A stretch of 15,117 nt of DNA from Acidobacteriota bacterium (GTDB lineage Bacteria > Acidobacteriota > Terriglobia > Terriglobales > Acidobacteriaceae), in the NCBI GenBank assembly GCA_021781075.1, contig JAJXXN010000156.1, positions 1-15,117 of the forward strand. The letters are read 5' to 3'. A program made the translations under genes and the position numbers. The notes under the pieces are model-generated. The model saw nothing but the letters and a program-made list of their open reading frames with translations, was not told the origin of the DNA and searched no databases. Numbering within the stretch: position 1 is the stretch's first letter; each line of letters opens with the position of its first letter. This document shows positions 7,688 through 13,804 of this stretch, one piece after another.

Positions 7688-7897
7688 ATAACAGGCCAGC
7701 GGCAAAGACCCCCAATAGTAATGACCCTTGTGATTGGCTCTCGTCGCCCCGTTCCACTCCGAGGCGCGCCGCCCGTTCTGGTCAAAGACAAACTCCGTCA
7801 CCGCGGAGCCGACCGTCGTCCGCACACGGTGGTTGAGCGCGTCATAGACGTAGCTCGCCGTCGAGCCGCCGTCAACCGCAGTGATATTACTTATCAA
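7688..7897 (-). pseudogene. RHS repeat core fragment (remnant)
   Basis: The minus-strand frame reads NITAVDGGSTASYVYDALNH, then RVRTTVGSAVTEFVFDQNGRRASEWNG and GHYYWGSLPLACY, which is RHS/YD-repeat core (YDxxNxR, FVFDxxGRR). The similarity starts near 7892 with a stop immediately upstream (TGA at 7901-7903) and no start signal. It ends near 7688, 19 bp past the rhomboid stop. The open frame then runs antisense into the rhomboid gene, where it has no meaning. This is a roughly 70-codon scrap of a large RHS gene. Its final 21 bp repeat, with one mismatch, the left edge of the other RHS fragment (see 9539-9559), and the two scraps are adjacent parts of one RHS core in swapped order. Confidence 0.8.
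7693..7713. repeat. Direct repeat copy A (RHS core, 21 bp)
   Basis: Twenty of 21 bases match 9539-9559 in the same orientation; the single difference is C at 7700 against T at 9546. On the minus strand both encode RHS-core GSLPLA. Similarity breaks down immediately on both outer sides. Confidence 0.8.
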
Positions 7898-7909
7898 GCT
7901 TCAGCGATC

Positions 7910-7935
7910 CCCCGGTTTCAAATGCGAGACCGGGG
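7910..7935. repeat. Hairpin element next to the RHS fragment
   Basis: CCCCGGT and ACCGGGG form a perfect 7-bp stem around a 12-nt loop. It sits just upstream (in gene sense) of the RHS scrap at 7688-7897 and downstream of the small exported-protein gene. No T-run follows on the minus strand, so it is more like a palindromic repeat than a standard terminator. Immediately adjacent (7942-7957) is a 16-bp sequence also found inside the RHS C-terminal domain at 8938-8953. Confidence 0.55.
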
Positions 7936-8018
7936 CCACCCGCCCGTTATTTGGGGCCATAGCAAATGCAAAAATGGTTGACTGCATCGTACAGGTATTC
8001 CACATCTTCAGAGAACGG

Positions 8019-8555
8019 CTACTGCTTCATCTTCTCCCAGAACGTGAGCGGTCTGACGAACAGGATTACTTGTCCGGGCTGTGGCGTGGCTGTGACTTTA
8101 CCGCATGTGTTCCCCGAAGCATATCCGTGCTCAAGAACTTCTTTCGTGCTGAAGCTTTTGAGGTCTAGCCAAGAGCGGTTTCCTTCTGCTCCGCACAACA
8201 CGTAGGGAGCATTGATTCGGAAGGACTCATCGTATTTCACAACGGGATGCTTCTCGACGATAGTACCGTGGCCCGTCGAGATGGGGATGTTCTCCTCGTT
8301 CGGATTCAGCGTGAGTTGTAGTCGAGCAATGCCGTTGTCATCCGTGGGTATCGCGATTGCTTCCTTGCGCTCTCCGCCAACCCAGACATTCACGTAGGCG
8401 GAAGTTCCAACCATAGGGCGTCCATTTCTACCGTCCACCAATTTGATTTCGAGCGTTTGAGCAGCAAGTGACATCGCAGACATGACCAGCAAAACTGTTA
8501 CAAGCAGGTTGAGCCATCTAAAGCAGAAGGATACTTGACGGTTCCCGATCAGCAT
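8019..8555 (-). CDS. Small exported protein coupled to the RHS tip; candidate periplasmic immunity/accessory protein
   Basis: Not a family I can name. The 178 residues start with a basic stretch and a hydrophobic segment ending MSLAAQ, a plausible Sec signal peptide (about residues 1-33). The mature part opens LEIKLVDGRNGRPM and PTDDNGIARLQLTL, a pattern resembling beta-sandwich carboxypeptidase-regulatory or transthyretin-like domains. Two cysteines (YVLCGAE and NTCGK) could form a periplasmic disulfide. The tail PQPGQVILFVRPLTFWEKMK recalls small proteins I associate with Acidobacteriota RHS loci (memory, unverified). The ATG overlaps the RHS stop by 7 bp (ATGCTGA), so translation is coupled. 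Position directly after a variable RHS C-terminus is where immunity genes of polymorphic toxins usually lie. Immunity is an inference; a secreted companion without immunity function is the alternative. Confidence 0.75.
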   Translation of the reverse strand: MLIGNRQVSFCFRWLNLLVTVLLVMSAMSLAAQTLEIKLVDGRNGRPMVGTSAYVNVWVGGERKEAIAIPTDDNGIARLQLTLNPNEENIPISTGHGTIVEKHPVVKYDESFRINAPYVLCGAEGNRSWLDLKSFSTKEVLEHGYASGNTCGKVTATPQPGQVILFVRPLTFWEKMKQ

Positions 8556-9442
8556 TTGGGGTATCCTCCCGCCTTCGTCATGTTCAGAAGCCAGTGGGCG
8601 AAAGCACCAATCGGATTGTATGGAAAGCCGGAATCGATGTGGAACGTACCCTGGTTAGGTCCAAATTGTAGGGTCTGTGGGCTGTCTAGCACATCGCCGC
8701 CCACGACATGAAGCGTCGGCCCAAAGCCGATGGCGTATGTCCACCAGTGAACCGGGTAGTAGCCAGTGGATACGCCAGCCGTTGAGCCACTGATGTTCAG
8801 GTTCAACGTGCCTTGGCCTGGACCCGCTCCAGTAGAGAAATTGAACGTGTTCGTGACATTTGAATTTGTATAGTTCGTCCCGAACTGATTATTGGTGGCG
8901 TTCAGAATTTTCGCTTGGCATGCCGGAGGAGGCTCCTGCCCGTTATTTGGGGCTCCGCCCCAACCTCCGCCAACTTGAATCTGCGGAGCCACGATAGGTA
9001 CCTGTCCAGTCCCTGTACCCCAAAACGGTACATCTCCATATGGATTTGGACTTCCATCTCCTGCTAAATAATTCCAAATCGTGCACCAAAATCCGCAAGG
9101 AGAGCCTGGGTCAGGGCTGGGTTCACTGCAGCCAAGGTCAATATCGCACTCCAAACCAAGAGAGTCAGTTATTGCCAGTGGATTATCCAACACATACGCA
9201 TACCGGTTCATGCTCTGTGGGTTCGCCGCGTCGTAGCTGCCCATGTACGGGTCGGGGCTCATCCAGCGGCCTGTCGCCGTGTAGAGCTGCCGAAACTGCG
9301 CGTGCTCGGTTTCGGTCTCGCTGTCGTAATCGAGCAGGGCGTAGCTGTACGGGTCGGTGCTTGCGCCCGCGACCGAGTACCCGTCGCCGAAGGGCAGCGT
9401 GCCGATGCTCGCCTCCACCGCTCCGTTGTAGCTCGTCCGCAT
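8549..9442 (-). CDS. Truncated RHS protein: end of the RHS core plus variable C-terminal domain
   Basis: Residues 1-98 are the last part of an RHS core: TSYNGAVEAS, LPFGDGYS, HAQFRQLYTATGRWMSPDPY, NPQSMNRYAYVLDNPLAITD and SLGLEC, the usual RHS-associated core signature (GRWxSPDP...N.Y.YV.NNP...D..GL). After this hallmark follow about 200 residues of variable domain: a Gly/Pro-rich linker, then CQAKILNATNNQFGTNYTNS, WWTYAIGFGPTLHVVGG and the end FHIDSGFPYNPIGAFAHWLL. The H-x-D...H spacing at the end could be catalytic or metal-binding, but no toxin family is recognised. The upstream core is lost: a 38-bp insertion breaks the frame at 9461-9498 and homology stops at 9559. The ATG at 9442 has AGGAGG 11 nt upstream, so the tip might still be translated alone, but a pseudogene is equally likely. 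Confidence 0.75.
   Translation of the reverse strand: MRTSYNGAVEASIGTLPFGDGYSVAGASTDPYSYALLDYDSETETEHAQFRQLYTATGRWMSPDPYMGSYDAANPQSMNRYAYVLDNPLAITDSLGLECDIDLGCSEPSPDPGSPCGFWCTIWNYLAGDGSPNPYGDVPFWGTGTGQVPIVAPQIQVGGGWGGAPNNGQEPPPACQAKILNATNNQFGTNYTNSNVTNTFNFSTGAGPGQGTLNLNISGSTAGVSTGYYPVHWWTYAIGFGPTLHVVGGDVLDSPQTLQFGPNQGTFHIDSGFPYNPIGAFAHWLLNMTKAGGYPKC
8938..8953. repeat. 16-bp repeat shared with 7942-7957
   Basis: GCCCGTTATTTGGGGC occurs identically and in the same orientation at 7942-7957. Here it lies within the linker of the RHS C-terminal domain (coding APNNG on the minus strand); the other copy is noncoding. Confidence 0.7.
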
Positions 9443-9453
9443 CCGCTCCGTAC

Positions 9454-9459
9454 CCTCCT
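9454..9459 (-). promoter_or_regulatory. AGGAGG ribosome-binding-like site before the RHS tip
   Basis: A full AGGAGG on the minus strand lies 11 nt before the ATG at 9442, slightly far from the optimum. It sits at the edge of the hairpin insertion and could allow internal initiation of the RHS tip. Confidence 0.45.
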
Positions 9460-9460
9460 G

Positions 9461-9498
9461 CCGGGGTCCCCACGGACAGCTCTTCGTTCGTGGGGTGG
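9461..9498. mobile_element. 38-bp hairpin insertion in the RHS core
   Basis: Minus-strand RHS codons ...HFEQQD are expected to run into WxGTERMRTSYNG, but a GC-rich 38-bp segment intervenes and shifts the frame. Within it CCCCACG (9468-9474) and CGTGGGG (9489-9495) form a perfect 7-bp stem with a 14-nt loop. The size and hairpin suggest a dispersed palindromic repeat of the REP/miniature type. I recall similar CCCCACGG...CGTGGGG sequences in Acidobacteriota, unverified. Confidence 0.6.
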
Positions 9499-9559
9499 CA
9501 ATCCTGTTGCTCGAAGTGTAGCGCGGTGGAATCGTAATAGGCCAGTGGCAAAGACCCCC
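9499..9559 (-). pseudogene. RHS core fragment upstream of the hairpin insertion
   Basis: The minus strand encodes GSLPLAYYDSTALHFEQQD, which is RHS core continuous with the tip at 8549-9442 once the hairpin insertion is removed. Homology begins abruptly at 9559; further upstream sequence (9560 onward) is unrelated. The stop-free frame after QQD runs into a wrong frame. Confidence 0.75.
9539..9559. repeat. Direct repeat copy B (RHS core, 21 bp)
   Basis: Partner of 7693-7713 with one mismatch. Together they bracket the 1.85-kb segment holding the RHS tip and its companion gene. Confidence 0.8.
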
Positions 9560-9613
9560 GCAGGAATGGCTTTTGAGCGGGACGCGGGGAGTGGTTGTTG
9601 CCGGCGTCAGGAA

Positions 9614-9756
9614 CTTGTTGAAAAAGTGTTTTGTGATTTTTGCAGAACGTGAGAGCGAGATCGCTCGGGGGCTAAAGCCCGGGTTTTTTGCGTTTTATCG
9701 GTACGACTAAAGCCGTGCCCTTTCAAAAACCGGCACGAAACGAGTTATTCGACAAG
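9614..9756. mobile_element. 143-bp MITE/REPIN-like element with terminal inverted repeats
   Basis: The left end CTTGTTGAAAAAGTG-TTTTGTG (9614-9635) matches the reverse complement of the right end (9734-9756, CTTGTCGAATAACTCGTTTCGTG) at about 18 of 22 positions with one gap. Inside are two hairpins of the same style: GGGCT-AA-AGCCC (9669-9680, perfect) and GGTACGACT-AA-AGCCGTGCC (9700-9719, two imperfect pairs). There is no coding capacity. The element resembles non-autonomous intergenic repeats with 'CTAAAGCC' hairpins that I associate with Acidobacteriota. No clear target duplication is visible. Confidence 0.65.
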
Positions 9757-9765
9757 CTCTAAGGC

Positions 9766-9780
9766 GCGCGGTTACCGCGC
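9766..9780. repeat. Short perfect hairpin 3' of the XRE gene
   Basis: GCGCGGT-T-ACCGCGC, 7-bp arms around a single base, lies 58 bp beyond the stop of the XRE gene on its downstream side. It lacks a T-tract, so termination is only a possibility. Confidence 0.4.
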
Positions 9781-9837
9781 AACATTCCTGCTGGGATTTA
9801 ATCTTCCGGGCGATTGCGGGGGATGGGCCACTGGCTG

Positions 9838-10188
9838 CTAGCGCGTGGCCGAGGTGGCAAATTTTTTTACCATGGCGACGAGCAGGCGGCGGTCGCTTTC
9901 GTTCAGATTGGTGGAGTAGCGGCGGATCTGGGTGAGGAAGCGGAGTTCCTCATCGGTGAGGTTCTGGTGTTTGAGGCTGTGGGTCTGCGCCTCGTCGGCG
10001 AAGAAGCGGGCGATGGGCAGGTCGAGGGCGTCGGCGATTTTGGCGAGGGTGTCGAGCGAGGGGACGGTGTGTCCGTTTTCGACGCGGGAGAGGTAGCAGC
10101 GCAGGAGGCCGGTTTTTTTCTCGATATCTCCCTGGGAAAGCCCCTTCTGCAGGCGGAAGGTGCGGATGGTGGTACCAATCTTGAGCAT
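9838..10188 (-). CDS. XRE-family helix-turn-helix transcriptional regulator
   Basis: A 116-residue cytoplasmic DNA-binding protein. Residues 4-63 form an HTH_3/Cro-CI domain (IGTTIRTFRLQKGLSQGDIE, KKTGLLRCYLSRVENGHTVP, SLDTLAKIADALDLPIARFF) with the recognition helix around 27-37. The C-terminal 50 residues (NLTDEELRFLTQIRRYSTNL...LLVAMVKKFA) are predicted helical and may mediate dimerisation; no ligand domain is present. A strong AAAGGAG Shine-Dalgarno sequence 8 nt upstream supports the ATG at 10188. It is divergent from the exported-protein/rnc/lepB cluster, so the shared intergenic region is the natural place for it to act. That regulation is inferred from position only. Confidence 0.92.
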   Translation of the reverse strand: MLKIGTTIRTFRLQKGLSQGDIEKKTGLLRCYLSRVENGHTVPSLDTLAKIADALDLPIARFFADEAQTHSLKHQNLTDEELRFLTQIRRYSTNLNESDRRLLVAMVKKFATSATR

Positions 10189-10196
10189 GGGGCGTA

Positions 10197-10203
10197 CTCC
10201 TTT
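10197..10203 (-). promoter_or_regulatory. Ribosome binding site of the XRE gene
   Basis: AAAGGAG on the minus strand, 8 nt before the ATG at 10188; it fixes the start. Confidence 0.8.
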
Positions 10204-10252
10204 GGCGGGGCGGAATGGCGCGCTTTGGGCCGGGCGGGGTGTTTACCGTTCG

Positions 10253-10273
10253 ATTAGCTACCAAAGAGCTATT
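10253..10273. promoter_or_regulatory. Candidate operator in the XRE divergent intergenic region
   Basis: TAGCT (10255-10259) and AGCTA (10267-10271) are inverted arms separated by 7 bp. Extending outward gives ATTAGCT/AGCTATT with 6 of 7 positions paired. An AT-rich stretch with TATATATA (10275-10282) follows, the most promoter-like part of the region. A dyad of this size next to a Cro/CI-type regulator is a plausible binding site for it. Confidence 0.4.
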
Positions 10274-10403
10274 GTATATATAGTTAACACGGATGAACCG
10301 CAAAGGCAAGGGAAATTCCGCCCGGGGTTGATAACCGTTGAAGATGCCCACGCATTGGGCAGGCACAGAGAGCGGTGCGATAGACTTCAAATCAGGGAAA
10401 ATG

Positions 10404-12167
10404 ATGATGAAGACTGGTCTTTTGCCGGGAGTACGGGAAGTTTATCGCGGGGCGGCTTGGCTGGCGCTGGTGGGTGCGGCGTGGCTGCCGGTTGCGGCGC
10501 AGAAGGATGCGTTCACGAAGCAGGGCCAGGCTCAGCAGGTGGACGAGATGCAGCACGAGAAGGCGCCCTCGATGATTGACCCGGCGGGGCCGACGATCTC
10601 GCTTTTGCCCTCGGAGCAGGTCTTTGTCATGGCGGTTGCGCTCAACCTGTGCGGCTACAATGATGGGCTGGGCGAGAGCGACCCGGTGCGACAGCGCGTT
10701 CGCGATGAAATCCAGGGCATACTGGTCAAGGACGAGACGGCGCGCGATTATCGCGACCAGCTATGCCTTTTTATCGCGCAGCACAACATGACGGGGACGC
10801 TGCACGACGTTTCGCAGTACATTTCGCTGGCGCTTTACCTCTCGCCGCCGCCGGAGCTTGAGACGACGGCGGAGCTTCCCGAGATGCCGCCGGATGCGAC
10901 GCAGGTGGTGGAGGTGCTGCCGATATTGCGCAAGTTTGCCGAGGAGGTGGACCTGCACGGGATCTGGCTGACGACGCGCCACCTGTATGAGGACGAGGTG
11001 AACAAGCTGCACAATCCGCTGACCAAGATGATTGTGGACATGAACCTCTACCTGAAGATGCCCGCATCGACGTATGACGGGCGGCATTTTATTGTTGTGG
11101 TCGAGCCGATGTTTTCGCCGAAGATGGTGAATGCGCGCATCTACGGGGTGGATTATGTGGTGGTGGTTTCTCCTGTGGACGGCAAGATACCCATGGTGGA
11201 TGTGAAACACACATACCTGCACTACCTTCTGGAGCCGCTGCTTTACCAGCGGACGAATGCGCTGGGCCGTGAGCAGCCGATCATGAAGGAGGTGCGGGAT
11301 GCGCCGATGGAGTTCCTGTACCGCTCAGACACGGTGGCGCTGACGATTGAGTGCATGATCAAGGCGATTGAGGCGCGCACGATGGACACGGGGATCCCCG
11401 CGTTTGTGATGCCGCCGAACGCGGACCGCTCAGATTACCCCAGGCTGGAACGCGAGCGTCAGATTTGGCAGCAGAAGGTGAACGTGGTGCGGCAGGCCGT
11501 GGTGGACCACGATATGCGCCAGGGCTTTGTGCTGACCCAGTATTTTTACGACCAGATGAAGCTCTTTGAGCACGACCCGGCGAGTTTGAAGGACACCATT
11601 GGCGAAATGGTCTATAGCATGGACATTGACCAGCAGGTCCATCGCGCGCGGGCGATTGAGTTTGACAAACAAGCGGATGGAGACGTGCTGCGGCACAACA
11701 CACCGCACAAACTGGAGGGGCTGGACCTGGCGGAGGCGCGGCTGGCCGCCGGTGATACACAATCGGCAATGGCGATAGCGCAGTCGGCCCTGGCCGGCGG
11801 CGGAGAGAACCCAGCCGAGACGGCGCGCGCGGAGTTTGTGATCGCGCGTTGCGAGGCAATGACGGGCCATGCAAATGAGGCGGTGGCCGATTTCAACAAG
11901 GTGCTTTCCACAAGCAAGGACCTGCGCCTGCTTTCCTGGTCGCATATTTATCTGGGCCGGATGCTGGACCTCTCCTGCAAGCGTGATGCGGCAGTCGGCG
12001 AGTACCAGGCCGCGCTTGCGGTGCGCGACGGGCAGATTGACACGCGCGTGGCGGCAGAGCACGGCGTGAAGGCGCCGTTCACCGTGAGCGGCCACAGTTG
12101 TGAGGATGATGACAAGGACACGGCGTCAGAGGGCGGCGATTCCGATCCTGTAGCCGCGCCGGAGTAG
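10404..12167 (+). CDS. Exported protein of unknown function with C-terminal TPR-like repeats
   Basis: I do not recognise the family. The 587-residue product begins with a signal-peptide-like segment (about residues 1-33; basic R residues, then GAAWLALVGAAWLPVAAQ with an AAQ cleavage region), so it is probably periplasmic or outer-membrane associated. The large central part (about 60-420) is acidic and mixed alpha/beta with FIVVVEPMFS, YGVDYVVVVSPVDGK and VKHTYLHYLLEP. The last has the HxxxH spacing of a zincin (H269, H273, E277) but with Thr instead of the catalytic Glu. Residues about 430-560 look like TPR helices (LAEARLAAGDTQSAMAIAQS, AVADFNKVLS, SHIYLGRMLD), and an acidic tail ends the protein. 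Several ATGs are in tandem (10401, 10404, 10407); AGGG at 10394-10397 best fits 10404 or 10407. A TTG at 10338 would add 22 residues before the signal peptide and is unlikely. It lies 18 bp before rnc. Confidence 0.8.
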   Translation: MMKTGLLPGVREVYRGAAWLALVGAAWLPVAAQKDAFTKQGQAQQVDEMQHEKAPSMIDPAGPTISLLPSEQVFVMAVALNLCGYNDGLGESDPVRQRVRDEIQGILVKDETARDYRDQLCLFIAQHNMTGTLHDVSQYISLALYLSPPPELETTAELPEMPPDATQVVEVLPILRKFAEEVDLHGIWLTTRHLYEDEVNKLHNPLTKMIVDMNLYLKMPASTYDGRHFIVVVEPMFSPKMVNARIYGVDYVVVVSPVDGKIPMVDVKHTYLHYLLEPLLYQRTNALGREQPIMKEVRDAPMEFLYRSDTVALTIECMIKAIEARTMDTGIPAFVMPPNADRSDYPRLERERQIWQQKVNVVRQAVVDHDMRQGFVLTQYFYDQMKLFEHDPASLKDTIGEMVYSMDIDQQVHRARAIEFDKQADGDVLRHNTPHKLEGLDLAEARLAAGDTQSAMAIAQSALAGGGENPAETARAEFVIARCEAMTGHANEAVADFNKVLSTSKDLRLLSWSHIYLGRMLDLSCKRDAAVGEYQAALAVRDGQIDTRVAAEHGVKAPFTVSGHSCEDDDKDTASEGGDSDPVAAPE

Positions 12168-12176
12168 TTGTAGACA

Positions 12177-12180
12177 GAGG
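12177..12180 (+). promoter_or_regulatory. Ribosome binding site deciding the TTG start of rnc
   Basis: GAGG followed by 5 nt and TTG at 12186. No upstream ATG is available between the preceding stop (12167) and this codon. Confidence 0.65.
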
Positions 12181-12185
12181 TCCCG

Positions 12186-12962
12186 TTGGAAGACCCGAAG
12201 CCCCAAATCGAATTGCTGGAGGCGCGCCTTGGCCACCAGTTTGGCAAGAGGGACCTATTACTGAGCGCGCTGACGCACCGCTCGCTCAAGCAGCCATTGG
12301 GGGCCGGCAACAACGAGCGCCTGGAGTTTTTGGGCGATGCGGTGCTGGGACTGGTAGTGGGCGAGGCGCTCTTTAACGACCATCCTGAGTGGCAGGAGGG
12401 AGAATTGACCAGGGTGCGCGCGCAACTGGTCAGCCGCAGGCATCTTGGCGAGGTGGCCCGCGCCATTGGCCTGGGACAATTTCTATTGCTCAACAAAAAT
12501 GAGGAAAAAGCAGGGTTGAGGGAAAAGGCAACCGTGCTTTCCAATTGCATGGAGGCGGTCATCGCAGCGCTGTATCTTGATGGCGGCCTCGATCGTGTAC
12601 GGGAATTTGCGCACAAACGCATTCTGGCCGAGGCGGAGCGGCATCTTGCCGAGGAGTTGCGCGCTGGCCAGTCGCTGGGCAACTTCAAATCGGCACTTCA
12701 GGAATTGTTGCAGGGCCTGCAGTTGGGCTCTCCTGTTTATCAATTGAAATCCGCAATCGGCCCCGACCATAGAAAGCAGTTCCAGGTCGAGGTGAGCTTG
12801 TGTCCTGTGGCTGGCAGTCCGGGGCAGATGCTGGCACGCGGCCACGGTAGCACAAAGAAAGCGGCTGAACAGGAAGCGGCGCGGCTTGCCTTGCACCAGG
12901 TGCAGCGCGGGATGGAACATGCGAGCACGAGCGGAACAGGGGAAGGCGCATCCAGAAAATGA
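12186..12962 (+). CDS. rnc: Ribonuclease III
   Basis: RNase III cleaves double-stranded RNA in rRNA maturation and mRNA decay. The 258 residues comprise the endonuclease domain (about 5-155) with the signature NERLEFLGDAVLGL (E44, E47, D51) and the second acidic site LSNCMEAVIAALYLDGG. A C-terminal double-stranded-RNA-binding domain follows (about 160-240: NFKSALQELLQG ... GHGSTKKAAEQEAARLAL). The usual metal-ligand Asp (D114 in E. coli) is replaced by N120, while E123 (E117 in E. coli) is kept. The start is TTG with GAGG 5 nt upstream; the resulting N-terminus fits the family. Its stop overlaps the lepB start (ATGA), and it lies 18 bp after the exported-protein gene, so an operon is likely. 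rnc is also next to lepB in E. coli. Confidence 0.95.
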   Translation: MEDPKPQIELLEARLGHQFGKRDLLLSALTHRSLKQPLGAGNNERLEFLGDAVLGLVVGEALFNDHPEWQEGELTRVRAQLVSRRHLGEVARAIGLGQFLLLNKNEEKAGLREKATVLSNCMEAVIAALYLDGGLDRVREFAHKRILAEAERHLAEELRAGQSLGNFKSALQELLQGLQLGSPVYQLKSAIGPDHRKQFQVEVSLCPVAGSPGQMLARGHGSTKKAAEQEAARLALHQVQRGMEHASTSGTGEGASRK

Positions 12963-13753
12963 CATCGGAGCAACACAATGCGCAGGGCTCACAGGCAGGC
13001 GGCGTAATGGCATTTTTGCGCCACATGCGTGTGAACCGCCCCACACTGCCCGAGTTTTCCTCGTCGTTGCTCAAGACCCTGGTGGTGGCAATTTTTTTAT
13101 TGAGCTTCATCTTCCAGCCGTTTGTGATTCCCTCTGAAAGCATGGAGCGGACGCTGCTGGTGGGCGATTTTCTGTTGATGAACAAACAGATCTACGCGCG
13201 CACAGGGAGATGGGACCGTTGGCTGCTGCCGCACCGTGAAGTGCAGCGCGGAGACATTGTGGTTTTTCATCACCCCAAGCCGAAACTGCTGATCAAGCGT
13301 GTGATTGGATTGCCGGGCGACAGAGTACGCATCACAGACGGACACGTTTACATCAACGGGCAAAAACTGGATGAGCCATACGCGGTCTTCGAACCGACAT
13401 TGGGCAATCCCGTTGGCGACGATTTTCCCGATTTGGCGGCGGTTGATCCACGCATTGAGCCAATGTGGTGGGAACAGTTGGAGACAATTGCGTCGGATGG
13501 TGAGCTGCATGTTCCCGCCGGGTATTACTTTATGATGGGGGACAATCGCAACCACAGTTCCGACTCGCGCGAGTGGGGCCTGGTGGCGCGGGATCAAATT
13601 GCGGCACGCCCTCTGTTTATTTATTTCTCGCTGCGCCGGCCATCCACGACGGATACCCTGGCACCCGCGGATGATAGACTCGGACACGATGGGGAACACA
13701 CCGGCTGGAAACATTTTGCGCGCTGGGAGCGCCTTTTTACGGTGGTTCACTAA
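12959..13753 (+). CDS. lepB: Signal peptidase I (first paralogue)
   Basis: This membrane serine protease removes signal peptides from Sec/Tat-exported proteins on the periplasmic face. The 264 residues have one hydrophobic anchor (about 37-55, LLKTLVVAIFLLSFIFQPFV) followed directly by the nucleophile box IPSESMERTLLVGD (S61). The Lys general base box is LIKRVIGLPGD (K113), and the conserved GDNRNHSSDSREWG box completes the S26 family set. Family members usually have SMxPTL; here it is SMERTL. The ATG overlaps the rnc stop by 4 bp (ATGA), indicating translational coupling. A paralogue follows after 51 bp. Confidence 0.94.
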   Translation: MTSEQHNAQGSQAGGVMAFLRHMRVNRPTLPEFSSSLLKTLVVAIFLLSFIFQPFVIPSESMERTLLVGDFLLMNKQIYARTGRWDRWLLPHREVQRGDIVVFHHPKPKLLIKRVIGLPGDRVRITDGHVYINGQKLDEPYAVFEPTLGNPVGDDFPDLAAVDPRIEPMWWEQLETIASDGELHVPAGYYFMMGDNRNHSSDSREWGLVARDQIAARPLFIYFSLRRPSTTDTLAPADDRLGHDGEHTGWKHFARWERLFTVVH

Positions 13754-13804
13754 CTGGGAATAGCAGCGCATTCGAGCTCAATTGCACAGGACCGATCGGC
13801 AGGC

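Noticed and set aside
7881..8205. Plus-strand frames of 79-95 codons opposite the small exported protein
   Set aside because: The minus-strand product has a signal peptide and coupled start; the plus-strand frames show nothing coherent.
9183..9551. 122-codon frame over the RHS region
   Set aside because: Only its first 18 or so codons are RHS core; after the hairpin insertion it reads the wrong frame. Annotated as a broken RHS fragment instead.
9766..9780. Intrinsic terminator for the XRE gene
   Set aside because: The hairpin is good but no T-tract follows on the relevant strand, so it is listed only as a hairpin.
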